14,195 bases of DNA from Candidatus Falkowbacteria bacterium RIFCSPLOWO2_12_FULL_45_13 (GTDB lineage: Bacteria; Patescibacteriota; Patescibacteriia; Patescibacteriales; GWC2-42-12). Shown piece after piece: positions 6,049 through 12,611 of this stretch. The stretch spans positions 1 through 14,195 of the forward strand of contig MFFY01000056.1 in assembly GCA_001778055.1 (NCBI GenBank), read 5' to 3'. A program made the translations under genes and the position numbers. The stretch's first letter is position 1. Each line of letters starts with the position of its first letter. The notes beneath the pieces were generated by a model. It was given only the letters and a program-made list of their open reading frames with translations. It was not told the DNA's origin and searched no databases.

Positions 6049-7410
6049 ATGCAAAGTTTGAAAAATAATATTTCTAACCGGTTGGATAAAATCAATCTTT
6101 TGGGCGTGAATATCACCAGGGCTTCACAGGCGGAAGTCAGGGCGCGAATTCAGGAATTTCTGGACGGCCGCCGGCAGCATGTTATCGTGACACCTAATCC
6201 GGAAATAATTTTACAGGCCATAGATCGGGACGAAGAATTGTGGTATATATTAAATCACGCCGATCTGGCCTTGGCCGACGGCGTCGCGCTTAAATTCGCG
6301 GCCTGGTTTTACGGAAAAAATATCAAGCGGATTACGGGCGCGGACTTAACGGTGGATATTTTAAAATCAGCCCAAGCCAGGAAATATAAAGTGGCGGTGT
6401 TTAATCGGCAGAGGGGGTTATCCGGCGCGGAAGAGATAAAATCGGCCTTAAATAAAAAGTTCCCTGAATTGAAAGTTTATGTGCAAGCGGTTGAACAGCC
6501 TCCTCAAACTGAGCGACAACATAGCGACGAGATGCTATCGGTCGCTCCTGGCGTCACCTCCAGCATGACAGTTCTCGCGCGGTCTGATGGGAGGCTGGAT
6601 TTCAGGGACGTTAATCAGTTCGCGCCGGATATTGTTTTCTGCGCTCTGGGCTCTCCTGGCCAGGAAAAATTTATTTATTATAATTTGCCTAAAATTCCAT
6701 CGGCCAGATTAGGCATGTCGATCGGAGGCAGTTTTGATTTTTTAACCGGCAAAGCCAGGCGCGCGCCGAAGCTGTTAAGGCGAATCGGCTTGGAATGGTT
6801 TTGGCGGCTGGCTAATCAGCCGAAAAGAGTTAAGAGAATTTATCGGGCCACAGTTATTTTTCCGTTTAGATTTTTTGTTTTTTTCTTTATCTTGCGTTGG
6901 TTTTACCGGTCTAATGTGGCCTGCCTGCTTTATAAAAAAGTTCAGGCAGCGGACGGTAAAGCGAGCTATAAAATATTGATCGTTGAACGGGTCGGAGACA
7001 GGGGGCATTGGCAACTGCCCCAGGGCGGGACGGGCGGGGAAAGCTTATCGGTTGCTGGCGCGCGAGAATTAAGCGAGGAATTGAATACCAGGAATTTTAA
7101 ACCCATGGCGGTTTTTGAAAATTTGTTTAAATATAAATTTGACGCAAGATTAGATAAAGACGGTCTGAAAACCAGCTATCAGCCTATGAAAAATCAGCGT
7201 GGTTACAAAGGCCAGAAGCAAAGCCTGTTTATCGCCGAATTCGTTGGAACGGACGGTGAAATAATGGTAAATCTTTGGGAGCACTCGGCCTGGCGCTGGG
7301 TGAAAGCGAAAAAATTAGTTGAATCATTGCATCCGGTTCGCCGAGAAGCGGCCAAGATATTTATGGAAAAATTTTGGGAAGCGGTAAGTTCTCTGTCATT
7401 GCGGGCTTGA
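6049..7410 (+). CDS. WecG/TagA-family glycosyltransferase fused to a Nudix hydrolase domain
   Basis: Residues ~16-265 match the WecG/TagA/CpsF family, which transfers N-acetylmannosamine(uronate)-type sugars from UDP to a polyprenyl-linked acceptor at the membrane. Visible signatures are TPNPE (48-52), ADG (76-78), ITGAD (95-99), GSPGQEKF (201-208) and GGSFDFLTGKARRAP (226-240). An unrelated 34-residue segment (150-183) is encoded by a 102-bp palindromic element yet keeps the frame. A hydrophobic stretch (~266-285) could hold the protein at the membrane. Residues ~288-445 are a Nudix domain: WQLPQGG (321-327), then E331-x7-R339-E-L-S-E-E344, with Asn346 where the box usually has Gly. The WQLPQGG start resembles RppH/Ap4A-hydrolase types. 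The fusion is one uninterrupted frame. The last residues (SSLSLRA) and the stop codon derive from another repeat, so the natural C-terminus may have been replaced. Confidence 0.9.
   Translation: MQSLKNNISNRLDKINLLGVNITRASQAEVRARIQEFLDGRRQHVIVTPNPEIILQAIDRDEELWYILNHADLALADGVALKFAAWFYGKNIKRITGADLTVDILKSAQARKYKVAVFNRQRGLSGAEEIKSALNKKFPELKVYVQAVEQPPQTERQHSDEMLSVAPGVTSSMTVLARSDGRLDFRDVNQFAPDIVFCALGSPGQEKFIYYNLPKIPSARLGMSIGGSFDFLTGKARRAPKLLRRIGLEWFWRLANQPKRVKRIYRATVIFPFRFFVFFFILRWFYRSNVACLLYKKVQAADGKASYKILIVERVGDRGHWQLPQGGTGGESLSVAGARELSEELNTRNFKPMAVFENLFKYKFDARLDKDGLKTSYQPMKNQRGYKGQKQSLFIAEFVGTDGEIMVNLWEHSAWRWVKAKKLVESLHPVRREAAKIFMEKFWEAVSSLSLRA
6496..6597. repeat. 102-bp in-frame palindromic element inside wecG
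   Basis: The ends are perfect 8-bp inverted repeats, CAGCCTCC (6496-6503) and GGAGGCTG (6590-6597). Inside is a stem of GAGCGAC (6511-6517) with GTCGCTC (6541-6547), enclosing ATAGC (6521-6525) with GCTAT (6534-6538). The total length of 102 bp is exactly 34 codons. It interrupts the glycosyltransferase domain between a beta-strand (KVYVQAVE) and the conserved APDIVF strand. It is more GC-rich than its surroundings. Confidence 0.8.
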
Positions 7411-7486
7411 CCCGCAATCCAGGAGAAAAAGCGCCATCGTATTTATTGCACACACCTGGATTCCGGCTCGGAGGCCGGAATTACAT
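7395..7486. repeat. Cruciform-like mini-element at the wecG-Nudix / ParB-like junction
   Basis: Three perfect 8-bp inverted repeats are arranged as a cloverleaf: ATTGCGGG/CCCGCAAT (7398-7405, 7411-7418), AATCCAGG/CCTGGATT (7416-7423, 7455-7462) and ATTCCGGC/GCCGGAAT (7460-7467, 7474-7481). The ends TGTCATT and AATTACA are near-complementary. The TGA stop of the upstream gene lies in the first loop. Elements starting TGTCATTGCGGGC are, from general experience, widespread non-coding mini-palindromes in bacteria. Confidence 0.85.
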
Positions 7487-7490
7487 TGAG

Positions 7491-8279
7491 ATGGTTACAA
7501 GTAACTTTATGTTAAAATACACGTCGTCAAAAAATGCGCTGTTAATCGCCAAGCAATACTTGAAGCAGGAATTCAGAAAGGTTTTTTCGGATGTTAAGAA
7601 TGATAGATTTTATAAAAGACTTGATCGGTCAATCGATAATTTTGACAAGCGGGAAGGGGAGCCGTCTTTTTGGAATTTACTGGCCGCCGTTAGCGAAGGC
7701 TGGAAATTGAAGCAGGTTTTCTCGGTTTTATCCGATGATAAATATCAATGGAAATTAAAAGACATCCCGCTGGAAAAAATATATTTAACCAGCTTGTCGC
7801 CGGTGATGGATAAATATATCGTAAAAAAATTTAACCGCGATCCGATGACTTTTGCCAGGGCCTGGAAAGCGAATAAGATTATGAGAGGGGAGATAATAAA
7901 AACCGGTTTTTCGGCTCATAAAGAAAGAGATAATTTTCCGATCTTGGTCTATAAAATTGGCGAGAGTTATCGCGTCTTTGACGGCATGCGTCGGGTTTTA
8001 TTGGCTTTGATTAATAATCAATTAGCCATTAAATCCTGGGTGGGCGCGAAAGTAAATACTAAAGGCAAGCCCTTGATTAGCACTAACCGCTGTTATTTCC
8101 TGTCAAACTTATATAATCAGGCTAAAAGCAAAGATAAAAATTTAGAAAAAGCCATTATTAGAATCGGCAAGGAAATTAATAAAAATTATCGCAACGGCAA
8201 AGAAGTTTTATTAAAAAGAGTGATCGGCTGGTCGCATGATCAGAAAATCAAAAGCATTTTCGCGGAGATGATAAAGTAA
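7491..8279 (+). CDS. ParB-like (ParB/sulfiredoxin fold) protein of unknown function
   Basis: A 262-residue hypothetical protein. Residues ~147-185 carry the ParB-superfamily signature: a strand FPILVYKIG, then YRVFDGMRRVLLAL with D164-G-M-R-R168, then a strand ending WVGAK. This resembles the NTP-binding core of ParB-N/sulfiredoxin proteins, in which DG-hR is the key motif. No helix-turn-helix domain or partner ParA is visible, so chromosome partitioning is not supported. The open frame extends back to 7374, but those 39 codons are repeat element 7395-7486, so I place the start at ATG 7491; ATG 7509 (256 residues) is equally possible. Neither has a clear Shine-Dalgarno sequence. It follows wecG-Nudix by 80 bp, all of it element. 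Confidence 0.65.
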   Translation: MVTSNFMLKYTSSKNALLIAKQYLKQEFRKVFSDVKNDRFYKRLDRSIDNFDKREGEPSFWNLLAAVSEGWKLKQVFSVLSDDKYQWKLKDIPLEKIYLTSLSPVMDKYIVKKFNRDPMTFARAWKANKIMRGEIIKTGFSAHKERDNFPILVYKIGESYRVFDGMRRVLLALINNQLAIKSWVGAKVNTKGKPLISTNRCYFLSNLYNQAKSKDKNLEKAIIRIGKEINKNYRNGKEVLLKRVIGWSHDQKIKSIFAEMIK

Positions 8280-8336
8280 AACCTACAAATCAACGAATAT
8301 AACAACTAATTTACGAATAAATAAATAACCAATTTT

Positions 8337-8636
8337 ATGAAAAACCAACCAACAGACCAGGAACAGCCTAAATTTATTCCAGCGCCAGCCGAATCTTTCG
8401 CTATAGAGTTTTTAAACACTAAGATAGCGGGAATACAAAGGGCAATGTCGGAAATTGGAAATTTTTCGTTTAGAAGCTCCGGCCCAGAAGAAGATGAAAA
8501 TTCTGTTTATTTTAAAGGAGAAAGAGACGATGGCACAAAAATTAAAATTATTATTGAAAAAGGTAATAATTATAAATCTCCGGCAGAAATTGAAAGAATT
8601 GAAAGAGAAGAGACAGCAAGTAAAAAAGAGAGTTAA
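8337..8636 (+). CDS. Small hydrophilic hypothetical protein
   Basis: I do not recognise this 99-residue protein. It is charged and without membrane segments or signal peptide. A Pro/Gln-rich N-terminus (1-18) is followed by a probable helix (20-41), then a strand-like segment (SVYFKGERDDGTKIKIIIEKG, about 56-76) and a Glu/Lys-rich helix to the end. It could be a small alpha/beta domain. It lies 57 bp after the ParB-like gene and 28 bp before gltX on the same strand, so it may be cotranscribed. A different frame through its second half stays open into gltX, but its translation is Lys-rich and lacks family sequence. Confidence 0.6.
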   Translation: MKNQPTDQEQPKFIPAPAESFAIEFLNTKIAGIQRAMSEIGNFSFRSSGPEEDENSVYFKGERDDGTKIKIIIEKGNNYKSPAEIERIEREETASKKES

Positions 8637-8664
8637 ACTGGTTTATTTATTAAATAATTTTTAT

Positions 8665-10203
8665 ATGTCAACTAATGTTCGCGTGCGTTTCGCGCCATCG
8701 CCAACCGGTTTTTTACATATCGGCAGCTTAAGAACCGCCTTGTTTGATTATTTAATCGCCAGAACTTTGGGCGGAAAATTAATTTTAAGAATTGAGGATA
8801 CAGACAAAAAAAGACAGATGGAAGGCGCGGTAGAGGGCTTAATTAATATTTTGGCTTGGGCGGGCATAAAATTTGACGAAGGCCCGGGGTATTTGCGCGC
8901 GGTTGATAATGACACCCAAGCGGATATCAATAAAGATGTGGGAGAATTCGGCCCTTATATTCAATCGCAGAGACTGGGAATATACAAGGAACACAGCCAA
9001 GCGCTCTTAAAGAAGGGCGGGGCTTACCGTTGTTTTTGCAGCCCAGCCAGGCTGGAAGAGATGCGGGCCGAGCAGCAAGCCCAAAAAATGCCGCCGCGCT
9101 ATGATCGCGCTTGCCGCGATTTGAGCGAGCGGCAGATTGCCAAAAAAATAGCCGATGGCGAAATTTTCGTGCTTAGGCAAAAAATGCCTTTGTCCGGAGA
9201 AATTATCGCTCACGATGAACTGCGCGGCGACATAAAATTTGCGGCCCGAGATCTGGAAGACCAGGTTTTAATAAAATCAGACGGCATGCCGACTTATCAA
9301 TTCGCCAGCGTGGTTGACGACCATCTAATGGAAATCAGCCATGTTTTAAGAGGCGAAGAGTGGATCTCGTCATTCCCTAAAAATATTTTACTTTATCAGG
9401 GGTTTGGCTGGCGGCCGCCGAAATTTATCCATCTGACGCTGACTTTAAATAAAGCCGGCGGCAAATTAAGCAAACGGCAAGGTGATGTGGCAGTTGAGGA
9501 TTTTCGAGCCATGGGCTATCTGCCCGAGGCTTTGCTTAATTTTTGCGTTTTGCAGGGCTGGCATCCTTCGGCTTCGGCCAAAGCGCCGGCCGACAAAAAA
9601 GACGAGATTTTAAGCCTGGATCAGATGATTGAATATTTTGATTATCAGGATATGGGTACCAGCTCGGCGATTTTTGAGATAGAAAAATTGGATTATTTCA
9701 ACGGGTATTATATTCGGCAGAAATCCGTTGAAGCGCTGACCAAGCTTTGTTTGCCATTTTTAGGGGAAAATTTGAAGCTCACCAAGGATTCAAGAAAGCA
9801 ATCCGAAGATTATATTAAAAAAGTTATCGCCTTAGAGCAGGAGAGGCTTAAAAAACTATCGGCAATAGGAGAGTTGACCGAATTTATGTTTACCGACGAT
9901 TTACGGTATGAGCCGAAACTCTTGGTTTGGAAAAAATTGACCCTGGAACAGGTTAAAGAGAATTTGCAAACTGTTTTTGAATTATTGGAAAAAATTTCGG
10001 CAACCGACTGGACCAGAAGTAGCATTGAAACAGCGTTAATTGGCTATATAGAGGCCAAGCAGATGAAAGCCGGGGATTATCTCTGGCCTCTGCGGGCGGC
10101 TCTAACCGGCCGCCAATCAAGCTCCGGGCCGTTCGAGGTGGCAGAGGTTTTAGGCAAAGAAGAGAGCCTAAAGAGAATCAACGTGGCGATAAAGAAAATA
10201 TAA
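8665..10203 (+). CDS. gltX: Glutamyl-tRNA synthetase
   Basis: Class I aminoacyl-tRNA synthetase that charges tRNA(Glu) (and often tRNA(Gln) where GlnRS is absent) using ATP in the cytoplasm. The 512 residues show PSPTGFLHIGS with the HIGH-type motif HIGS (18-21), the KMSKS-type KLSKR (267-271), and the family's GMPTYQFASVVDDH segment (207-220). The C-terminal half is the helical anticodon-binding region. I chose ATG 8665 because the family sequence (RVRFAPSPTG) begins immediately after it; the frame is open further upstream only with low-complexity Lys-rich sequence. Residues ~301-312 (PSASAKAPADKK) are an extra loop encoded by a short palindrome. No Shine-Dalgarno motif; an AATAAT lies exactly 6 nt before the ATG but without a -35. 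Confidence 0.95.
   Translation: MSTNVRVRFAPSPTGFLHIGSLRTALFDYLIARTLGGKLILRIEDTDKKRQMEGAVEGLINILAWAGIKFDEGPGYLRAVDNDTQADINKDVGEFGPYIQSQRLGIYKEHSQALLKKGGAYRCFCSPARLEEMRAEQQAQKMPPRYDRACRDLSERQIAKKIADGEIFVLRQKMPLSGEIIAHDELRGDIKFAARDLEDQVLIKSDGMPTYQFASVVDDHLMEISHVLRGEEWISSFPKNILLYQGFGWRPPKFIHLTLTLNKAGGKLSKRQGDVAVEDFRAMGYLPEALLNFCVLQGWHPSASAKAPADKKDEILSLDQMIEYFDYQDMGTSSAIFEIEKLDYFNGYYIRQKSVEALTKLCLPFLGENLKLTKDSRKQSEDYIKKVIALEQERLKKLSAIGELTEFMFTDDLRYEPKLLVWKKLTLEQVKENLQTVFELLEKISATDWTRSSIETALIGYIEAKQMKAGDYLWPLRAALTGRQSSSGPFEVAEVLGKEESLKRINVAIKKI
9570..9594. repeat. Short palindrome inside gltX
   Basis: TCGGCC (9574-9579) and GGCCGA (9588-9593) form a perfect 6-bp stem with an 8-nt loop in a GC-rich patch. 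It encodes the SASAKAPAD loop of GluRS, which is absent from usual family members at this point. It is in frame. Confidence 0.5.
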
Positions 10204-10228
10204 AAATGACAAATAGCATAATACGGTT

Positions 10229-11452
10229 ATGAAAAATAAAACATATAAAATCGCAACTTGTTTAATTATCGCTCTATTTTTATTTAACCCAGTAATAAGC
10301 TTGGGCCAAGATGTTGAATCGGAAAATCAAGAAGTCAAGCAGTTAAACCAGGAAATTCAGGTCAAGCGCGACCGGATTAAAAAAATGCAGGAGCAGGCCG
10401 AGCTTTATAACCGGACCATCGCGCAAAAGCAAAGAGAGGCGGCCAGTTTAAGCAACCAACTGGCCATTTTGGAGAATCGCCTGGCTAAAGCCGCCCTGGA
10501 CATAGACAGCGCGCAGACCGAAATCGACCGCGTCGGCCTGGAGATTGAAAAGGTTAACCTGGAAATAAAAGACAAGGGCGCGCGGATTCTAAAGCAAAAA
10601 GAGCATATTGGTTCGGTTTTGAGATTAACGCAAAAACAAGACGAAAAATCCGCTCTGGAAATATTATTATTAAACGGCACTTTAAACGATTTCGTCAGTC
10701 AGGCCAAATATTTGGAAGACATAAACAAAGAAATCAGCCGCGGCCTGGAGGCGCTAAAACAATATAAAAAAGATTTGGAAAAAAAGCAAAAAGATTTAAG
10801 CGCCAACAAACAGGAATTGGCGAAATTCAAAGCGCAATTGGATGATAAAAAGTTCAAATTAGCCGCTGAACAGCAAAACAAAGATTTTATATTAGACCAG
10901 ACCAAAGCTTCGGAAAAGGAGTATCAAAGATTATTAAAGCTGGTTAAACAGGAGCAGCAGCAAGCCGAGGCTGAAATTGTCAATCTGGAAAAAGTGGTTA
11001 GAGCCAGAATCGCCAAAGTTTCCGGTAAACAGCTGGAATTTAATGATGCCGGTTTTATCTGGCCGGTGGCCAAAAATACCATCACCGCCTATTTCCATGA
11101 TCCTGAATATCCTTTCCGTTACGTTTTTGAGCACCCGGCGATTGACATCAGGGCTGGCCAAGGCACGGCCATCAAAGCCGCGGCTTCGGGCTATATCGCC
11201 ATCGCCAAGGACGCGGGCCGAGGCTATAGCTATATTATGATCATCCATGGCGATGGCTTAGCCACGGTCTACGGCCATGTTTCCAAAATTTATGTCCAAG
11301 CCGATGAATATGTGGTCCAAGGACAGTCAGTAGGCTTAACCGGAGGCACTCCGGGCACTAATGGAGCTGGCCGGCTGACCACCGGACCGCATCTTCATTT
11401 TGAAACGCGCTTAAACGGCGTGCCGGTTGATCCGCTGGAATATCTGCCGTAA
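10229..11452 (+). CDS. Secreted coiled-coil M23 (LytM/EnvC-like) peptidase
   Basis: An exported murein hydrolase or hydrolase activator of 407 residues. Residues 1-26 form a signal peptide (KNKTYK, hydrophobic core, then LGQ). Residues ~30-265 are a long heptad-rich, Glu/Lys/Gln-rich coiled coil as in EnvC. The M23 domain spans ~275-405 with zinc ligands H302 and D306 (HPAID) and H390, plus H350 (YGH) and H388 of HLHFE. All key residues are present, so it may be an active endopeptidase cleaving peptide crosslinks in the wall during separation; a purely regulatory role is the alternative. It follows gltX by 25 bp. A CATAAT hexamer (10217-10222) ends exactly 6 nt before the ATG, without a recognisable -35. 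No Shine-Dalgarno sequence. Confidence 0.92.
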   Translation: MKNKTYKIATCLIIALFLFNPVISLGQDVESENQEVKQLNQEIQVKRDRIKKMQEQAELYNRTIAQKQREAASLSNQLAILENRLAKAALDIDSAQTEIDRVGLEIEKVNLEIKDKGARILKQKEHIGSVLRLTQKQDEKSALEILLLNGTLNDFVSQAKYLEDINKEISRGLEALKQYKKDLEKKQKDLSANKQELAKFKAQLDDKKFKLAAEQQNKDFILDQTKASEKEYQRLLKLVKQEQQQAEAEIVNLEKVVRARIAKVSGKQLEFNDAGFIWPVAKNTITAYFHDPEYPFRYVFEHPAIDIRAGQGTAIKAAASGYIAIAKDAGRGYSYIMIIHGDGLATVYGHVSKIYVQADEYVVQGQSVGLTGGTPGTNGAGRLTTGPHLHFETRLNGVPVDPLEYLP

Positions 11453-11474
11453 ATTTGTTATAATATAAGAGCAT

Positions 11475-11573
11475 TGTCATTTCCTCACAGCTCCAGTTTA
11501 AGAGGCCGGAGCTGGGTAAACTCCGGCTCGCCTCGCTGGAGCTACGGCGAAGCGGGCGGGAATCCGCTTCCGC
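11475..11573. repeat. Nested palindromic element between M23 gene and pilin gene
   Basis: It begins TGTCATT like the element at 7395. AGCTCCAG (11489-11496) pairs perfectly with CTGGAGCT (11536-11543). Nested inside, CCGGAG (11506-11511) pairs with CTCCGG (11521-11526). CAGCTCC (11488-11494) / GGAGCTG (11508-11514) is an alternative 7-bp stem. AAGCGG (11550-11555) / CCGCTT (11564-11569) follows. It is GC-rich in an AT-rich spacer. There is no U tract, so it is not a standard terminator. Confidence 0.75.
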
Positions 11574-11601
11574 TAAATTATAAATTTACAAACATGAATT
11601 T

Positions 11602-12159
11602 ATGCCTATAATAAAAAAAAAGAAAGGGAAATTTTTGAAAAATAGCGGTTTTACTTTAATTGAGCTTTTAGTGGTGATTTCCATTATCGGATTTTTAGCC
11701 GCCCTGGTTACTGTTTCGCTTAATTCCGCCAGGATGAAGGCCAGAGACGCGCGCAGAAAAGCTGATTTAACCCAGATAAGAAAAGCACTGGACCTGTATT
11801 TTGACAAATACGGCTATTATCCGCCTTCCTCCGGTTGCGGCTATGACTGCAATGGTTATTCTTTTAGCACCTCTGGCGGCAACTGGATCGCCGGTTTACA
11901 GGAATTTTTGCCGAAAATTCAGGTTGATCCGATTAATAACATAGCCGGTCCATGGTCAATTGGTAATTATTCTTACGCTTACGGCAATGTGGGTAAAGAC
12001 AGTTATCCGGCGCAATATGATTTAACCACGCAATTGGAAAATACCAGCGACCCGGATCGTTGCGCGGTCAAAGCTTATAAGTTTTACTTTAACGACCAGT
12101 CTTGGTGCGGGGCCTATTCAGGCCAAATTTTTGAAGTTTCGCAGTTAAAAAGTTTTTAG
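11602..12159 (+). CDS. Type IV pilin-like / pseudopilin protein
   Basis: A 185-residue prepilin. A basic leader (MPIIKKKKGKFLKNSG) ends in the prepilin-peptidase site G16|F17 with TLIE, giving the invariant Glu at +5 (E21), followed by a hydrophobic helix (~17-41) and an amphipathic extension (NSARMKARDARRKADLTQIRKALDLYF), typical of PulG/type IV pilin stalks. The globular part has C79/C83 and C154/C169, probable disulfide pairs. It would be inserted in the membrane and assembled into a pilus by machinery not encoded here. A five-codon ATG frame (11594-11611) overlaps the start. No Shine-Dalgarno sequence. Confidence 0.88.
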   Translation: MPIIKKKKGKFLKNSGFTLIELLVVISIIGFLAALVTVSLNSARMKARDARRKADLTQIRKALDLYFDKYGYYPPSSGCGYDCNGYSFSTSGGNWIAGLQEFLPKIQVDPINNIAGPWSIGNYSYAYGNVGKDSYPAQYDLTTQLENTSDPDRCAVKAYKFYFNDQSWCGAYSGQIFEVSQLKSF

Positions 12160-12193
12160 CGGAAATAATTTATAAATCAAAGTATTTTATTAG

Positions 12194-12586
12194 ATGGAAA
12201 TATCTTATTTCGATCAAAAAGTCCAGGCGGTTTGCGATCAAGCTTTAAAATTAATCGGTTTGGACAAATTAAAATTCAGGCCCATGCGCCGTCGAAACGA
12301 CCGCCTTAACACCAAGCGCGGTTTTGTAATTGGCCGGACAAATTTAAAAACCGGCCTGATCACGATTGATATTTGGACGCCTAAATTCAGAAAGCCTAAA
12401 GCCGTCGCCTCCATCCTGCGCACTTTGGCCCATGAGGCGGCGCACCACCAGAAGCCGCCTTACCGGTCGCGATTTAGGGGACACTTGATAAATCGCGGCC
12501 ATTATCCGGTTTTTTATCGGCAAGTAACGAGAAATATTAAAAAGTTAAAAAAAGATAAAATATTAGGGTCGTATTTTATTAAATAA
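12194..12586 (+). CDS. Small HExxH zinc-protein, SprT-like minimal zincin
   Basis: A basic 130-residue protein. The zincin motif H80-E-A-A-H84 sits in a helix (SILRTLAHEAAHH) after an edge-strand-like segment (GLITIDIW, about 54-61). A downstream H103 in RGHYPVFYRQV (with H97 as alternative) fits a third zinc ligand, as in SprT-like and related minimal metallopeptidases with a GHxxxFxxxV pattern. There is no signal peptide, so it should be cytoplasmic. The many Arg/Lys residues (MRRRND, KFRKPK, KKLKKDK) would suit nucleic-acid contact, which is an inference. It starts 34 bp after the pilin stop on the same strand. Substrate unknown. Confidence 0.65.
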   Translation: MEISYFDQKVQAVCDQALKLIGLDKLKFRPMRRRNDRLNTKRGFVIGRTNLKTGLITIDIWTPKFRKPKAVASILRTLAHEAAHHQKPPYRSRFRGHLINRGHYPVFYRQVTRNIKKLKKDKILGSYFIK

Positions 12587-12589
12587 ATC

Positions 12590-12611
12590 CTCGCGCTAAA
12601 ATCAGCGCGGG
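12590..12611 (+). terminator. GC hairpin just after the zincin gene
   Basis: CGCGCT (12592-12597) pairs perfectly with AGCGCG (12604-12609), extended by one G-U and one C-G pair, with a 6-nt loop. It starts 4 nt after the zincin stop codon. It is followed by GAAGGAAG rather than a U tract, so it is at best an atypical terminator or an mRNA 3'-end stabiliser. Confidence 0.35.

Noticed and set aside
7374..7490. Upstream start of the ParB-like gene at 7374
   Set aside because: The first 39 codons are the translated cloverleaf repeat and overlap the end of the wecG-Nudix gene; ATG 7491 or 7509 is more credible.
8455..8664. Upstream in-frame extension of gltX (70 codons)
   Set aside because: Lys/Leu-rich translation with no family similarity; GluRS homology starts directly after ATG 8665, and the stretch overlaps the 8337-8636 gene in another frame.
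11459..11464. TATAAT after the M23 gene as pilin promoter
   Set aside because: A perfect -10 hexamer, but no -35-like sequence at 16-18 bp, and a GC-rich hairpin element lies between it and the pilin start.
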